Assembly: GCF_019649055.1 (NCBI RefSeq)
Contig: NW_026570475.1
Coordinates: 1 to 64,000 of the forward strand
DNA: 64,000 bases
Reading direction: 5' to 3'
Origin: Paramacrobiotus metropolitanus
Taxonomy: Eukaryota; Tardigrada; Eutardigrada; Parachela; Macrobiotidae
In this document: piece by piece, positions 45,481-57,759 of the stretch
How positions within the stretch are numbered: the first letter of the stretch is position 1
Layout: every line of letters starts with the position of its first letter
Notes under the pieces: generated by a model
Told to the model about the DNA's origin: nothing
Database searches by the model: none
Seen by the model: only the letters and a program-made list of their open reading frames with translations
Program-made: the position numbers and the translations under genes

Positions 45481-47091
45481 TCAATATCGATTTGACTGGA
45501 ATCTCCTACCTCTTTCAGGTTAAAAACATTTTGCAACAATCAACCATTTGTAGATTTTTCACAGTTTTCTTTGAACAGCCGTTCAAAGAAAAATTTGGTA
45601 TTGTCGAAACTTTTGCCAGTAACTGCAAGCTCCTGTTGAGTACCTTGAGGAGCTGTAACCACTTTCTTTCAAGATAAAAACTGGAAATTGGAATAAACCG
45701 GATTAGCGTAATGACCCGGCCATTCCACATAAAGCATGTCGTTGAACTTTTTACAGCATTGTATATTCTCATATCCGGTCCCCTGAAACCGCAGGCACCT
45801 TGAACCGATGGAACGAGACAACACGTCAAAAACCATGTCGAGCGTGTTTCTCGACGAGCAGGTTAAGTCAATATAAAACGGCAAAATATTTTCACTGACT
45901 GCGCGAGCATGTCTTCAAGATAGGATACTATTTCGGAACGAATGATCAATTGTTTATATAGTTTGAGGATTACGAAGTAATCCATCAAATGCCTGGAAAA
46001 AGCGCAGCTTGGCGGCTTCTGCCGTATATACGCATGTAGAAGCAACATTATCAGCAAATCCAAAAAAGTTTAGTCGTTTTTTATTGCTTTTTGTTTTGAC
46101 TTACTGACGGCAACCTGGAGAACAGAAGTATGGGAGACACAGGACCCTCTCAACAGCACGTCGTTGGATTGCTGGTGAAACATAAACTTAAAGGACGCTA
46201 AAGTAGAAATCACTGATAGAATCCGTGATAAAAGGGCAAGGGGATCTGGGTAGCGTCGTAGAGAAGACAAAACTCCTGACAACGTTCGCGAACGTCAGCA
46301 ATCGAGTCAAATTCAAGGGTAATTTGTGGCGAGGAGGAGTTCAATAAGGCAGAACAAATTTTTGGGGGAGGTTAGCGGCTTCCTTGGAAACCGCAGGCCG
46401 TTCTTGGGTCACAACTTCTTTCTGATCCGTTTGTTATTATCTTTACTCGAGACTTGTTGGCTCGGTAAAGCAAGGGTTCAGAAAAATCTTTTTTTTATTG
46501 GTTGTCGCAGGATAAAAGATAAGTACTGAATGACACGCGAGAACGATTATTGTTTCGGCACAATACGGCGTTATGACCGTAACTGGTACGCGGCTGAGAG
46601 GTCTTCATGTGGAAACAAAATACTGTTTCGGAAATCATTAGGCGGCAAACCTCAGCAGTGTTGGCAGGTCAAATTCACGCGCGAGCTTGTTAACTTTTCA
46701 GTCATCTATCCGCTGATTCTTCCGGATGACGTCGTATTCGAGACACCTGAGCGCTTATGCATCGTAATTCTAGAACTTTCTAGATCTTCACTTCTTGCTT
46801 CCTAGTTTTTGCGATACCAAATATATGGTTCTTCTTAGCGCTGACGTACAAACTCGTTCTCATTCGGATGTTTTTCCGTACGTAAAGACACTAAGTCCTC
46901 CACGCGGAAGCCGTCATCCAATCGTTTCTGGTTAAATCGTTCGGATTCAGTTTGGCAGTTTTGCTCGATATACTGTATATTATTGCTAAATGGTGATCTC
47001 ACTGCAGTTTCCACCGCAGACTTTTCAAAAACCTACCAAATGGTTTATATTAGCAACCTCAGCGACTGACCGGTCGGTCAACAAAAGTACG

Positions 47092-47120
47092 GTCGGCGGC
47101 CGTACTTTTGCTGCAGCCAG
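47092..47120. repeat. Hairpin, 11-bp stem
   Basis: caaaagtacgg at 47092-47102 is complementary to ccgtacttttg at 47110-47120, with a 7-nt GC-rich loop. Confidence 0.85.
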
Positions 47121-47516
47121 CTATGAATAGCTATGGATTGATCGTTAACTGATTGCGACTTCTCAGAAAAGGAGACACGCGTACTTAAACCAAACTGATA
47201 TTTCGTACTATTCCTTACTTGATTTTCAAACGGCATATTCTGAAAAGATTTCTCAGCTCCTGTGAACCCTGGCGGCGCATTTAGGACGAGTAAACCTGCA
47301 AAATAAAATAAAAACGTCTAAGTGCTATACTGTTTAGGATATTATTTTTTACTCACCGTAATCAGTATAGTCATCATACATGATACAGCACGAGTAAAAA
47401 AAATCGGAGAAAAAGGAGAAGAAAACGACTCCTTGCCACTCGCAGCATCTGATATGCACGGCCCTGTGTCGCCACCTCCCAAATCTTTACCCGATGCCTG
47501 ATAAATAATAATGCTT

Positions 47517-47550
47517 CTACTGCCATGAGGGGCGCCCCTCATGGCAGTAG
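47517..47550. repeat. Perfect 34-bp loopless palindrome
   Basis: ctactgccatgaggggc is followed at once by its exact reverse complement. There is no spacer, and the pairing ends at a t/t mismatch on both sides. A DNA cruciform or a symmetrical protein-binding site is possible. Confidence 0.95.
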
Positions 47551-48149
47551 TTAGGGTATAACTATATAGCAGGGGCATACTAATTCGTCTCGCCCCGTAC
47601 TACGGTGCATACGGCGCATGCAAAGATGGCGCTACTGCATGCACGGCACAGCGTGGTGTACTAGCCGCCGCCAGTGCACGTGATCTGACAGCCCCCTGTC
47701 AGCTGGCCCATGCACTGTTCTGCGCATAAGTAATTTAACGCATACCACATTCAAAAATTAAAATGCGGGTTCTCCACAATTTTATTTGCAGTGGAAGTTC
47801 TTTGCGTGTGGTTTTCACTCAGTTTGAAACTTGCTCCATATTTTCACTTGGTGACAGTTAGTTATGAAAGGTAAGTAATAATTAAGATATCAGGTGATGC
47901 GTTTCTGTGGTTTGTGGATTTCGGATGGATTTGTTAGCGATGCTGTGACACTGCTTTCTGCCACAAAAACACTGTTGGATCCTTTCCTCGATATTTTGGA
48001 AAGTGGAACGTTCGCTGTCCTGAGCATCTGGGTCAGGCTGTGTGGTACTATTTGGAAAACTACAATCTGGTCACGGATTCCGGGATATTCGGTTTTCCGG
48101 GACGATATTGCGGGAATCTCGGGGGTACGATAATATGAACATCTGTGTA

Positions 48150-48360
48150 TAATTTTTCGTTAGGCAGTTCCGACATAACAGATCCGCTATACTAGTTTAC
48201 GTCGTGTCTACAAGTTCACATCTATGCGTCCTCAATCTTTAAATACTGTTCTGTATATAAGCCGGCTACTGTACCATTTGCAATATCATCATTGTACGAA
48301 GATGTTACCTAACGAATGAGCAATACATGGTTAATAAAGGCTAACGCAAACCACCATGTA
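48150..48360 (+). repeat. Candidate LTR
   Basis: A TATA-like tatataagc at 48254 and a polyadenylation signal aataaa at 48333-48338 are spaced as in an LTR. They are followed by ttttggtgactccaggtg, which could be a primer-binding region, and 350 bp later by gag on the same strand. No second identical copy was found, so the boundaries are guesses. Confidence 0.35.
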
Positions 48361-48716
48361 TCCTTTTGGTGACTCCAGGTGCTCGCTATGCATTCTATCT
48401 GTGTTGCACGAGCCTATCATCCACGTTTACGGTTTGATCAACAGTGACATTTTCGTTTACTGCTAAGTGGTTATACTTGATAACGCTTGCTGCTTCATAA
48501 TAATGTTAGCGTACTGTGACCTTACTCACAATTTCTCAACGGAACATCGATAACGCACCTAACCGGGACACACTCCTTACGAAACCGGGAAGAGAAACGG
48601 CCAACAAAATGGGAAAAGTAGCGGACAAAACACTCAATCATCATGCCGATGTTAGTCGCGAACTTTAAAAGACCGTCCCCACCCTCACCACAAAGAACTT
48701 CCAACTTCAACGGCTA

Positions 48717-49330
48717 ATTGATAATGCATACAAAACATCCGATGTCCTTCAACAAATGGCTGTCGTCAACAAGAAGAAAGTTCCAACAAAAGAATTGTCG
48801 CAGTTTTCCAGCAAAGAGGGAGAAAATTTCGAAGGCTGGCTCCTAAAGTTCGAAATGCGCTGAGAACACCATGAATGGACCGATGACGAGGTACCATTCA
48901 AATTATATCGCTGTTTAACGGCACAGCGCTATGCGTATACCATATAATCCCGACCACAGTCAACACATGGCCATCAATGAGAAAAGCTCTACGTGAATTA
49001 TTCGCCAAGACAATTTACGACTACGATCTGGCAACGGACACAAAGAAGTCGCTAACTTATGGCGGAAATCCAAATGAATACTATGCGAACGTCATGCGTT
49101 ACTTGAATTCAGTTGCCGACAAACCGAGCGAACGAGAGATTGTAAGTAAACTATTTGACGGACTTCCAGATAACATCAGTTCAGCTTTTGTAAGGGACAT
49201 GCCGACAACACCAACAGGATTTCTTACTCAACTGAAAAATGTCGCGCTTGAGAAAGAGTACAAAGCGGAATGCCCTGACGGAAGCCACGGAAATATTGAA
49301 AAAGCCAGCAGTCTCTGCCTTATTTACTAA
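48717..49330 (+). pseudogene. Ty3/gypsy gag capsid remnant
   Basis: The first frame carries FSSKEGENFEGWLLKFEM, a TGA, then EWTDDEVPFKLYRCL, matching the N-terminal capsid pattern. After a frame change near 48950 the second frame continues with ELFAKTIYDYD, GGNPNEYYANVMRYLN and EIVSKLFDGLPDNIS, the C-terminal capsid domain, to a stop at 49330. No zinc knuckle follows. It lies downstream of an LTR candidate on the same strand, as a 5' LTR would require. Confidence 0.75.
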
Positions 49331-49529
49331 CATCGCTCAAGGAAGAAAGGATTGAAATTTGGAAGGACGATTGGACGCCATCGAAAATGAAATTTTTTCG
49401 AAAAGTTTTCGAAAAGCTGACATCCGGCATCCTGTCATTGCGCTTACCTACAGTACGGCAGTCTGAGAAAACTTCCGGCCGGAAACTGAAGAGGAAGAAG
49501 CAAAAATAGAACCGACTCTTACTATCTAG

Positions 49530-49756
49530 TGTGGTAAACCACACATTATGTGGTGTGTTGGCGTGTAGTATAACATGCCAGCGTTACACAACGCTGGCAT
49601 GTATTCCGCCTCGGGCGCATGCAACGCGCACCGAGCGGTGTCTTTATAATCTTGTTTGTGCAGTGTTCAGAGTCAGATAGTGAGAGAGTATAATTAAAAA
49701 TGTGGTTATGGTGCCGGCTTTGTGCGTATTACGCTTATAGTAGGACGTTGTCCTAC
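49530..49756 (+). repeat. Candidate solo LTR, TG...CA ends
   Basis: The segment starts tgtggtaaaccac and ends gtcctaca, and is followed by ttggtagcgagatcgtgg, similar in position and start to a tRNA primer-binding site. It contains tataat near 49645 and a gagtcagatagtgagagag stretch after it. A 12-bp-stem hairpin (49573-49602) lies in the U3-like part. No partner LTR was identified, so this is tentative. Confidence 0.35.
49573..49602. repeat. Hairpin, perfect 12-bp stem, 6-nt loop
   Basis: acatgccagcgt pairs with acgctggcatgt around loop tacaca. It lies in the candidate LTR. Confidence 0.9.
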
Positions 49757-49799
49757 ATTGGTAGCGAGATCGTGGTTTTGTGATGATCTTTTACACGGC

Positions 49800-50390
49800 A
49801 AATAATTTTTCTGACACAACAAATTCACTTCATGACAATTCTACGCACGGAACGGATACACTTTAATGCGCGGCTGTCCATGCCATACAGATCAGGAGTT
49901 TTCACGGGGATTCCGATCGGATCTGTTGGATTGTACACACTTTAATAACGTTTCCGGACAATTCGCGGATATAAAACATCCATCGGGTGTCGCATTTGGA
50001 GATAAATCCCCGATGTTATCGGATTATTTTTTCCGAATTACTGTAGCATGCCGTTATGCTGCGATCCGTGGCATTTTGCCCTGGTCGAAGGCCAAGATCG
50101 CAGATGTCATTGGACGATCTCGTCCTTACACTTCTACTGGTCAGCCTACAAAAGTGTGGCAGTGTAATAATAATATATATGAATATAACAAGACACAGCG
50201 CCTAGGTGTAGCTAAATCTTTCACATGGCGATGACATAAATGTTCCTCCTTTCCCCCGAAGCAAACGTATCTTTTAACCTTATATGCTCTGCAAGATCAA
50301 CATCTCCATGGTGGTCGTCCTCTTATGATGGAGCTGGCTCGTCTGACGAGGGTGCAACCCTTTAAACGCTCGGCATGAACTTTGTCCGGA
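49800..50390. other. Unrecognised 122-codon plus-strand ORF
   Basis: A plus-strand frame at 49866-50234 starts MRGCPCHTDQEF. It has no recognisable motif and may follow the candidate LTR as leader or decayed gag. A short AT-rich patch with ataataat follows. Confidence 0.25.
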
Positions 50391-50890
50391 TTACCACTGC
50401 CTGACTCTGGTAGCACCACAATATGTAACATCAGAAAGACGGTCAACTATAATGTAGGTACCCTTCCACAATTGCTTAAACTTCGCCACTTCGCCGGTGG
50501 CCGTTGGCGGCCGCCAATGCATAAATAGATCCCCAAAAACGAACTGAACATGCTGTCTATTAGCGTTAAAATATGGCGCCGAATCATCATGCGCATAAGC
50601 CAACTTGGCTAATACGATATCGTGTGCTACAGACAACCATTCTTGTATCTGCGAAATATACTCCGACGGCGAAGGAGTCGAAGCATAGTGCAAAAATTAT
50701 CGTGCTAGTTCTCCGAGCAGATATGATCCTCGTAGGACAAGAGGTCCCGAGCACATTTCCATTGGCGAGGCTTTCCATAATATGCGTTGCAACGTGTTCA
50801 CAAATCTGGTGGCGCATTGTTGTCTCGTAACGGTATACCCAGAACTGCAGAAGTCGAAGATGCCGAGGCAAGAACAGTAGTATTCTTGCA
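50391..50890 (-). pseudogene. Ty3/gypsy integrase C-terminal module
   Basis: The minus strand gives a damaged core-exit region (near 50740-50800), then PSPSEYISQIQEWLSVAHDI and, after a linker, FGDLFMHWRPPTATGEVAKF followed by LWKGTYIIVDRLSDVTY. This matches the gypsy GDLVW...P...G-x-x-x-KF...W-x-G-P-Y module. It probably belongs with the integrase core at 51523-52011 on the same strand, now separated by about 630 bp of unrelated sequence. Confidence 0.8.
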
Positions 50891-51522
50891 ATATTCATTC
50901 AGAGAAAGCAAGGGTGTCGCTTTTGCTTGTGTGGTAATTCGCGAAAAACTAGAGGAGAAGCTCATTCTCCTAAACCTGAAAATTCCAGAATCAAAATACG
51001 TTCTTTAGATAAAAGATTCGATAGAAGTCCGGTAAGAAGTCAATGAAACAACGTTTGTGCGTTTATCACACTGCCGAAACTTGGTGGAACGCCGAAACTT
51101 CACGTGATTATTGTCCCTAATTTTATTTGCTGTTTTGTTTGTCTTGTAAAGACGTTCTTTCAACAATTTAGACTGAACAATAGCTGAACAATGTTCGTGC
51201 AAAATCTGTTAAAACGTTATTCGTGTCATTTTTTACAATGCTGAAAGCACAATCTGCACTACGCGCTGCGCAGAGACCAGAAAATCAAATACGGGATATG
51301 TGAAAAAAAGGTCTCATTTCCTTTCCACTGTATATTATATTGCACTACTGCATTGCACTATATTTATTACGCTTTATTTTGCGATACGTATTACGAGCAC
51401 TACGTGGTGCTACCTTATAGCGTATAAATGTCTCGTGGAAACGGGCCTGTATGAGTATATAAATTAAAATAATGCAGAGGCAGATCGTACCACCAGACGA
51501 GAGTTGAAACTCGGATCGAAGC

Positions 51523-52011
51523 TTATACAGTTCGGTGGTTGCTTTCATTCAGGAACGGAGTGCCTCGATCGCTGAGGACCTCTAATGGGATCCCGTGACG
51601 TAAAAAAATGTCGAACGCGAGAAATCGTGCGACAGACTCCGCCGTCTGCGCAACCATCGCCTTTGCCACCACAAACTTGGTGGACAGGTCGGTGGATGTA
51701 ATTATGTAGCGAGGGAGCACGTTGAAACCATTATAGCAGCGTTAATAAACAAGTTGACCGACGTGACACAGCTTTTTATCGGTTGGAATTGAAAATGGTA
51801 GCAGCAAGACGGCTTTGGAATATTCAAATACTCGAGGTGTACCGGTTTGACAACTTCTACGAGAGCTTACATCAATATCGTCGGCCGGAATATGCCGAAG
51901 TCGAACACCGGACCGGACTAGTTGCATTCCGTGACAGACGTTTAACCAGGTGGTTGATTCAGTCAATCGTTGAAGAGATTTTGCTATCAGAACACTGGTG
52001 GAATATGACAA
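51523..52011 (-). pseudogene. Ty3/gypsy integrase core remnant
   Basis: The minus strand reads YIITSTDLSTKFVVAKAMV, AESVARFLAFDIF and PLEVLSDRGTPFL, the first two catalytic Asp regions of a retroviral-type integrase. The preceding frame (52011-51742) fits a decayed zinc-finger and linker. The catalytic Glu segment is missing at 51523, where unrelated DNA begins. The C-terminal module resumes at 50890. Confidence 0.8.
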
Positions 52012-52554
52012 ACTCCTACTTCGATCACCAGAACATATCTTATGGTGGATATGAGCTATTCAAGGTTCGCAGTATGAGGAAACACTACATACATAACGTT
52101 GAACCAGCAGAAAAAAAGTGTGTAATTCGAACGCGGTTAAGAGTTCTCGGACTTAATAATTCAGGCAGCAAGAGATAATCGGGTTGTGGGAAACTTCTCC
52201 TTCATCCAGAATGATGCAGTAAGCGATACTCAAGAACTCACCATGATCAAACACAAAGAATAAGAAGACGCTCGGACCTAACTGTATAAATTCGGTAACT
52301 TCAACAAAAACGTCGGTAATTAATGGATTTAAGGAGAGATACGACTACTGTATCCCTGAGGCCAGTTATAAAGTATCTCACGTAATATGCTTTATTTATT
52401 AGTCGGAAAGCAGATAATCGTAGAAACCTCTGCGATCGCCTTATATAACTCGTTTGACAACAACGTGAAATTTCGGTAAACACAAAGTCTGCGAAAACGG
52501 GTTATAGTTCCGTGTGCCGGTTATAATGCCAACCGGCATAAACATGCGGTTTCG

Positions 52555-52970
52555 GCATCGTCCATGTCCACTGGATTACGATAGCCAACGTGTTCGGACG
52601 GTCATGACAGCTTGGGAAGCACCATCCCATATTGCCTGTTTTACTCTCCAACGGCGATGATGTGGTTGCTGGCTCCTGATCATAACCGTACAGCAATCTT
52701 TGATCGCTCCATCCTGATCGTCATCCGCTATTCACTGCATGTGGCGCGCATTGTCAAAGGTCATGTTGCCGTTTTCACTCCAACGACGGTGATGCGGTGG
52801 CTGAATAAGTAATAATGTTTAATGGTTTAACGTCCGCACACATTCAGGGCAAGGCCCAATTCGAGGCAGCAGACCAGACATTAACAACCAATGTACAATA
52901 TATACAGCAGAATTCAACAAAAAAGCCTGGCTGTGATGCGTTTCATCCTGACGTGAAGCGGCATCCTACA
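52555..52970 (+). repeat. Inverted dispersed repeat, right copy with insertion
   Basis: 52555-52800 matches the minus strand of the left copy. The match breaks at tggctg (about 52800-52805) and resumes at 52938 (gcatcctgacgtgaagcgg-type sequence). The ~130 bp between are therefore an insertion in this copy or a deletion in the other. Confidence 0.9.
52806..52933 (+). mobile_element. Small nested insertion related to 23165-23290
   Basis: The interval that interrupts the right inverted repeat is bordered by the same word, tggctg, on both sides (possible 6-bp target duplication). It contains tttaacgtccgcacac and gaggcagcagacc, shared with the DNA after the gypsy integrase at 23.2 kb. It could be a truncated gypsy 3' end. 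Confidence 0.45.
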
Positions 52971-52999
52971 CTGAAATACATGCATTCACAAGGCACTTT

Positions 53000-55900
53000 C
53001 TCAACACATCTTACATCTCAAACTCTCAGAGGCATACGCAAATTACAGAATATACGGTTATTGCTTTAGCGCATAAAGTCTGGCACACAGACACAGTTCC
53101 ATCATTAGTACATTTTGAGAGAAATCTCACACCTGGGTATCTGTTACAAAACGACTGGCAGAAGAGAATAAGCACTAGGCCGCGGTGTTATCTACCCTTG
53201 GGTATATCACGCGAGCCAGGGCACGCCGTTTGCGGTGCACTGGGAAGACGGAAACACAATCTCCGTGAACCCTGCGGTGTAAGGGGAAAGGAGTGGACGG
53301 CTTTTCACCTGCGGGCGCCAACAAATTGGACATTTTTGGACGGAAGGAGTAAAAAGATGTCGTGACCATAAACTGCCTTTATCCTATCTGCGGTAGCCAA
53401 AAATGTACAATTTTGACCCTTTTAATTTCGAAGAAGAAGATATGCCGGTATAAAGCGTGCGTCAGGAGCCGGGGGTTTGGATAATTTCCAACCCCGGCTA
53501 CATTCATCAGGGTTTCAACGCCAAGGATTGTAAACATCGCCATGAACCTAGCGCCTCTCGGATCTTTGGACACACTTTCCCGGCATAAAATATCCGTGCG
53601 AAGTGACAAAGCGCTGGTCCTAACCAAGGGTCGTGTCAAGCTTTTTACCAGCATCAACAAAGACTGGATATAAGGTCAAGGTGAGTTGTTACCACCTTCA
53701 GGACATTTCCATTTCCGTTGCTCTGCCCGTGTACACGATTGTTAAAGGAAGGCTTTATCAACCCGGACTACGACATCAAAAGGCTGAAAATGGTTCTCGT
53801 GTCTACAGATTTTCCGAGCAAACATTGGTCGTGTCTTGCAGTAACGTTCTGTATTGGTGGAACGGTTCTGCAGGATAATAGCTTGGTGGGACAGGCAGAT
53901 GCGAAGAACACTGTCCTATACTTCGCTTATATGTGAAATTGTTCTTCCTTCTCTGGGTATTGATCTAGCTCCCTCATTCGTGAATGACAGCATGAGAACT
54001 GCGCTCATAAAACCTGTTATTACCTCAACAGATTGTAGTGAACGGCGTACCTGAAGACAGTGCCAAAATATTTCCGCTCTTCGTACAGTTGTAAACGGGG
54101 AAAACAGTTTTATTGTCAAAGAATACCGAAATAGACGCAGCCGGTTTTCTCGAACATATGCGCCGCTTCTTCGGGCGGGGAACGTCCCCGAAAGGCGGAA
54201 GCCGTCCACTTGCACATGCATACACGAGACGAAGCTCAACTCACAAACTCATTTTTAAATCTTTTCTTACAGATATTACGTCCACTCCGTTGAGCAGTCC
54301 GTCCGTCTTTATGGTAACGTTTTCAATAAAAGCAGGTTTATGTCTACACGAAGGCTCAAAAACTCAAAAACTCGATAGCACCTTTGAGCTTGGTAAAATT
54401 TCGTACGAAAACACGAGTTAATCGCGAATCTTGATAAATTTGCGTTATTTTACTGCCAGGAAAATGCGATCCAGAACTTTCGAAATAATCAAGTTTGAGC
54501 TTTGAACGTTGATCATCAAGCACAGGCTATAATGGCTCGAAGCCAAAGTGACCAGTCGACCCAGCAGGTCATACTGGAACGTGGAACAACCGAGATTTCT
54601 GCGTCCATTGCTGACAATTACCCAAATCTTAATCTGTTTCACAGGAAAAAAATTGCGGCTGAGTTGTAGCCAAATGTAGCCAATAGGTTTTGAATCCATA
54701 ATTATCGTTGACCTTTATAAAACCGTCAAAGTAATATGGGATTACAGACAACCGCGGCTCTTTTTACTAATAAGTACGTCAGAAGCTTTACTTAAACATT
54801 TTACCATATATAATAATATATTCATAAATGACCTCCCGCATCCGGGAGCCGTCCCCTTCCGGTTCCGCATCATATTTCAACCCGTTTCATCTTTTTTCAT
54901 GGTCTGGCCGGCGCATAACATATTTTTGTGCATACTCTAGCGTGCAGCTGGTGGAACAATTCGCGTGTAACTTCGAAATATGGTATCATGTCCACCAAAA
55001 AAGAAGATGTAACGGTCTCCGTCTTTACTTGTTGCTAGGAGAAGATGAGATTGCGGTGAGCATACGGCCTAATTCAGACAATGGAGATGACTGGCCAGTG
55101 GCTATTTTAAGATCGGCTAAACCAGGAGGCAGGGCGTAGAGAGAACGATAGGAAGGAGAGAGAATGGGGCCGAAGTTGCTGGCCTAATAAAATCAAGAGG
55201 TTATCTATCGCGCCAAATGTTCAGGCGAATTATGGCGAAGTTGGTCGATCACCCTGTGCGAAATTTTATGCTGGACAGAAGCCAACAATAGCCTTTTTTC
55301 TATCAGTTAAAAGTATAAACAAAAGCATAATGCACCTTACTGATAGTCAAAAAAACGTAACTAAAAGGCAAACATAAGTTTTATAACGAAAACAATTACA
55401 TTACAAACCAAAGGGAACAACGATAATTATCTATGATGTTTGCTTAGTATTATCGAACGAAAAAACTGAATTTCTTTACTATCTGAGCCATACTGTACGT
55501 GTCAGCAGGGGGGATTTAATTTTGCCCATTGGTTAATAAAAGTGGATGGATAGCAATTCCGTAGCTCTTGCGATTATGAAAACATAACATTCAGACACTA
55601 ATAATACAATGTAAAAACAATTCTTAATATCGTAACGTAGGGTGCGCGCAGAAGTCGTTTACGGTTTCACATATAAGAAAAAGCCAGTTGTTCACCTAAT
55701 AATAACCTAATATGTCTTGTCAGATGTCAGCAAGAGCAAGGAAAATCTCGGTAGCAGGTAACCCATTAACCTGCTGTGTTTTGCATACACAGCATGGGAA
55801 TTTAAACCTGGCCGAACACAACACACGCTCATTACCATCGTGGCTTTCTCTGGATCGTGCATCGTGGCATCGTAATGGTAGACCATTTTTAAAGAGAAGA

Positions 55901-56885
55901 CCCGAAAACGCAATTCATAAGCGCGCTGGCAGGATTTTGGTTTTGCTTAGTTACTTTGACCACCATATGGTGATTGTACAATAATTAACTCATTTCCATT
56001 CTACCGTGTTTCCGCGAAAAATTATTATGCATAAGTATGAACTATGTTCATTGTAACAATTAATTGATCATGCACATGTCCATCGTAATCAGTTATTCAA
56101 ACCTTGAACAGTAATTCTATTCATCGGCTTACTTTCGCATTTTTATTATAGTTTTTCGTTTAATGTGCACAACATAAATTTCCTTTTATCTTTCCTAAGT
56201 AACCTAGTGGCTTTAAAAATTGCGCAGTGGTGCGCTGGGCGTTTTCGTCAAATTTTAGCCACTGATCTTACGGTTGAAAGTTTGACATTTCCTAAATAAA
56301 TGTGATCTAATCCAATAGAGCATGCGCTCTGTACGCCCTTTCTCGCACTTCCGGCATAGTGGCCGCTGGAGCTGTTCTGTAATGACTGCCATAGTCTGGA
56401 GTCGTTCAACCAGGTTGCAGTATTGCGCAAATGCAATATCGTGAATATGGACGTCACAGGGGACACCAAATCTTTATGTGGACCGCAACCACATAGTGGA
56501 CAATACGGAATCGACACAGACGGCTTCCTTCTTTTACCCTACACACCATGTTTGTGGCGTTCGAGTATTGTAAATCTGGCAGCAAGCGCCTACAGTGCAC
56601 GGGATAATAGATGGACAAAACTCGAACCTACTATCCATGCTGAGCATAAATGAATTTCGATGCATTTCGATCGGCATTTTGACAATTCGGTACCATACCT
56701 TTGTTCCGCGCTGGAGAAAGAACACTCGTACACCTTTACCTTTTTGGCGCAACTGTACCAACGGCAAGTTTGGATTATAAAATTCGTCATGCAGTCCATG
56801 ACAGATTATAGTAAACCCGGGGAACGGCCATCAGAATATTATGACTCCATTTCAATGATTTCATGAGTTGCACACATTGCATCAT
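53000..56885. other. Long stretch without recognised gene
   Basis: At 53380-54420 several plus-strand frames look protein-like in pieces (for example a DIKRLKMVLVSTDFPSKHW stretch near 53775 and ENSFIVKEYRNR near 54100), but no family came to mind. It could be a decayed gene with frameshifts. At 56660-56866 a frame ending ERPSEYYDSISMI weakly resembles gag (compare NPNEYYANVMRYL). Otherwise AT-rich and featureless. Confidence 0.3.
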
Positions 56886-56897
56886 CTCACTATCGAT

Positions 56898-57740
56898 CAG
56901 GGGCGGATTATGGTATTTTTTGAGACCGGCAACGGCAATTACTTTTTACCTATTCATCCGATTTTTTTTCTGATCACAGATTCGGACTCCCCTCGTTTTT
57001 ATCTAAATTTCGGTGTAAAGATTTGTCAAAAATGTTTCCAAATAATTTGCCTGGGGGATAATTTACGCTGATGCATTATAGAACTGCAGTAGACTAGTAA
57101 ATTTCCACCCCGTAAAGCTGTATATTCCACCTGTACGCGCCCAATTTTATTGTTTTGTTAAAGCTCATTATCTAAGCCGAATAACGCAAAAAAAATTATG
57201 GAAGGGGCAAATTTAAGGTATAAATTAAAGTGGGTTCTCGAGTTCGAGGTCGCGGAGACTTGGAGGTCGCCAACTGTTTTTACTTTGTCCCAAATGAAGT
57301 TCACGCAACGAAACTGGCAAGTTCTTTGGGATCTATGCACTGCTTCGAAATTTATCGAAAAAGCATTTTAAACTCTTAAGATCCTTGGGGAGCCAGCGAC
57401 CTCGAACTCGAGGACCCATTTTGGTTTATATCACCAATTATCACCTTTCATAAATCTTTTTGCTTATGAGGGCTTAGATGAGGGAGTCATAACAAAAGAA
57501 GCAAAATTGGGGGCATGCAGATCAATATACAGCTGTATAGGGTGGAAATTTACTGGTTTATTAGCGTTCTGTAAGGCATAAACTTAAATGTTCCCCCGGG
57601 CAAAATGTCTGGAGCACTTCTCGGCAAATCCTTACACCAAATCGAGCAAATTCCGAATCTGTATTCAGAAAAAAAATCCGATGAATAGTTAAAAAGAAAT
57701 TGCCGTTGCCGAACTCAAAAAATACCATAATCCGCCCCTG
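56898..57740. mobile_element. hAT-like foldback (long-TIR) non-autonomous element
   Basis: The two halves are inverted copies, roughly 56898-57255 and 57390-57740, about 80% alike by eye, joined by ~130 bp. Each end reads caggggcggattatggtatt, the CAGGGGCGGA-type terminus known from hAT transposons. Flanking 8-bp sequences are ctatcgat (56890-56897) and ctgtcgat (57741-57748), matching at 7 of 8, which is the hAT target-site duplication length. No transposase is encoded; ORFs inside are shadows. It would need a hAT transposase supplied elsewhere. Confidence 0.9.
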
Positions 57741-57759
57741 CTGTCGATGTTGTGCAATA

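Larger units (their letters stand above)
45485..48140. other. No recognisable gene; contains two palindromic structures
   Basis: Short ORFs (45492-45677 plus, 45515-45829 minus, 46326-46529 and 46530-46805 plus, 47342-47578 minus, 47894-48133 plus) show no motif. The hairpin at 47092-47120 and palindrome at 47517-47550 are listed separately. Confidence 0.4.
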
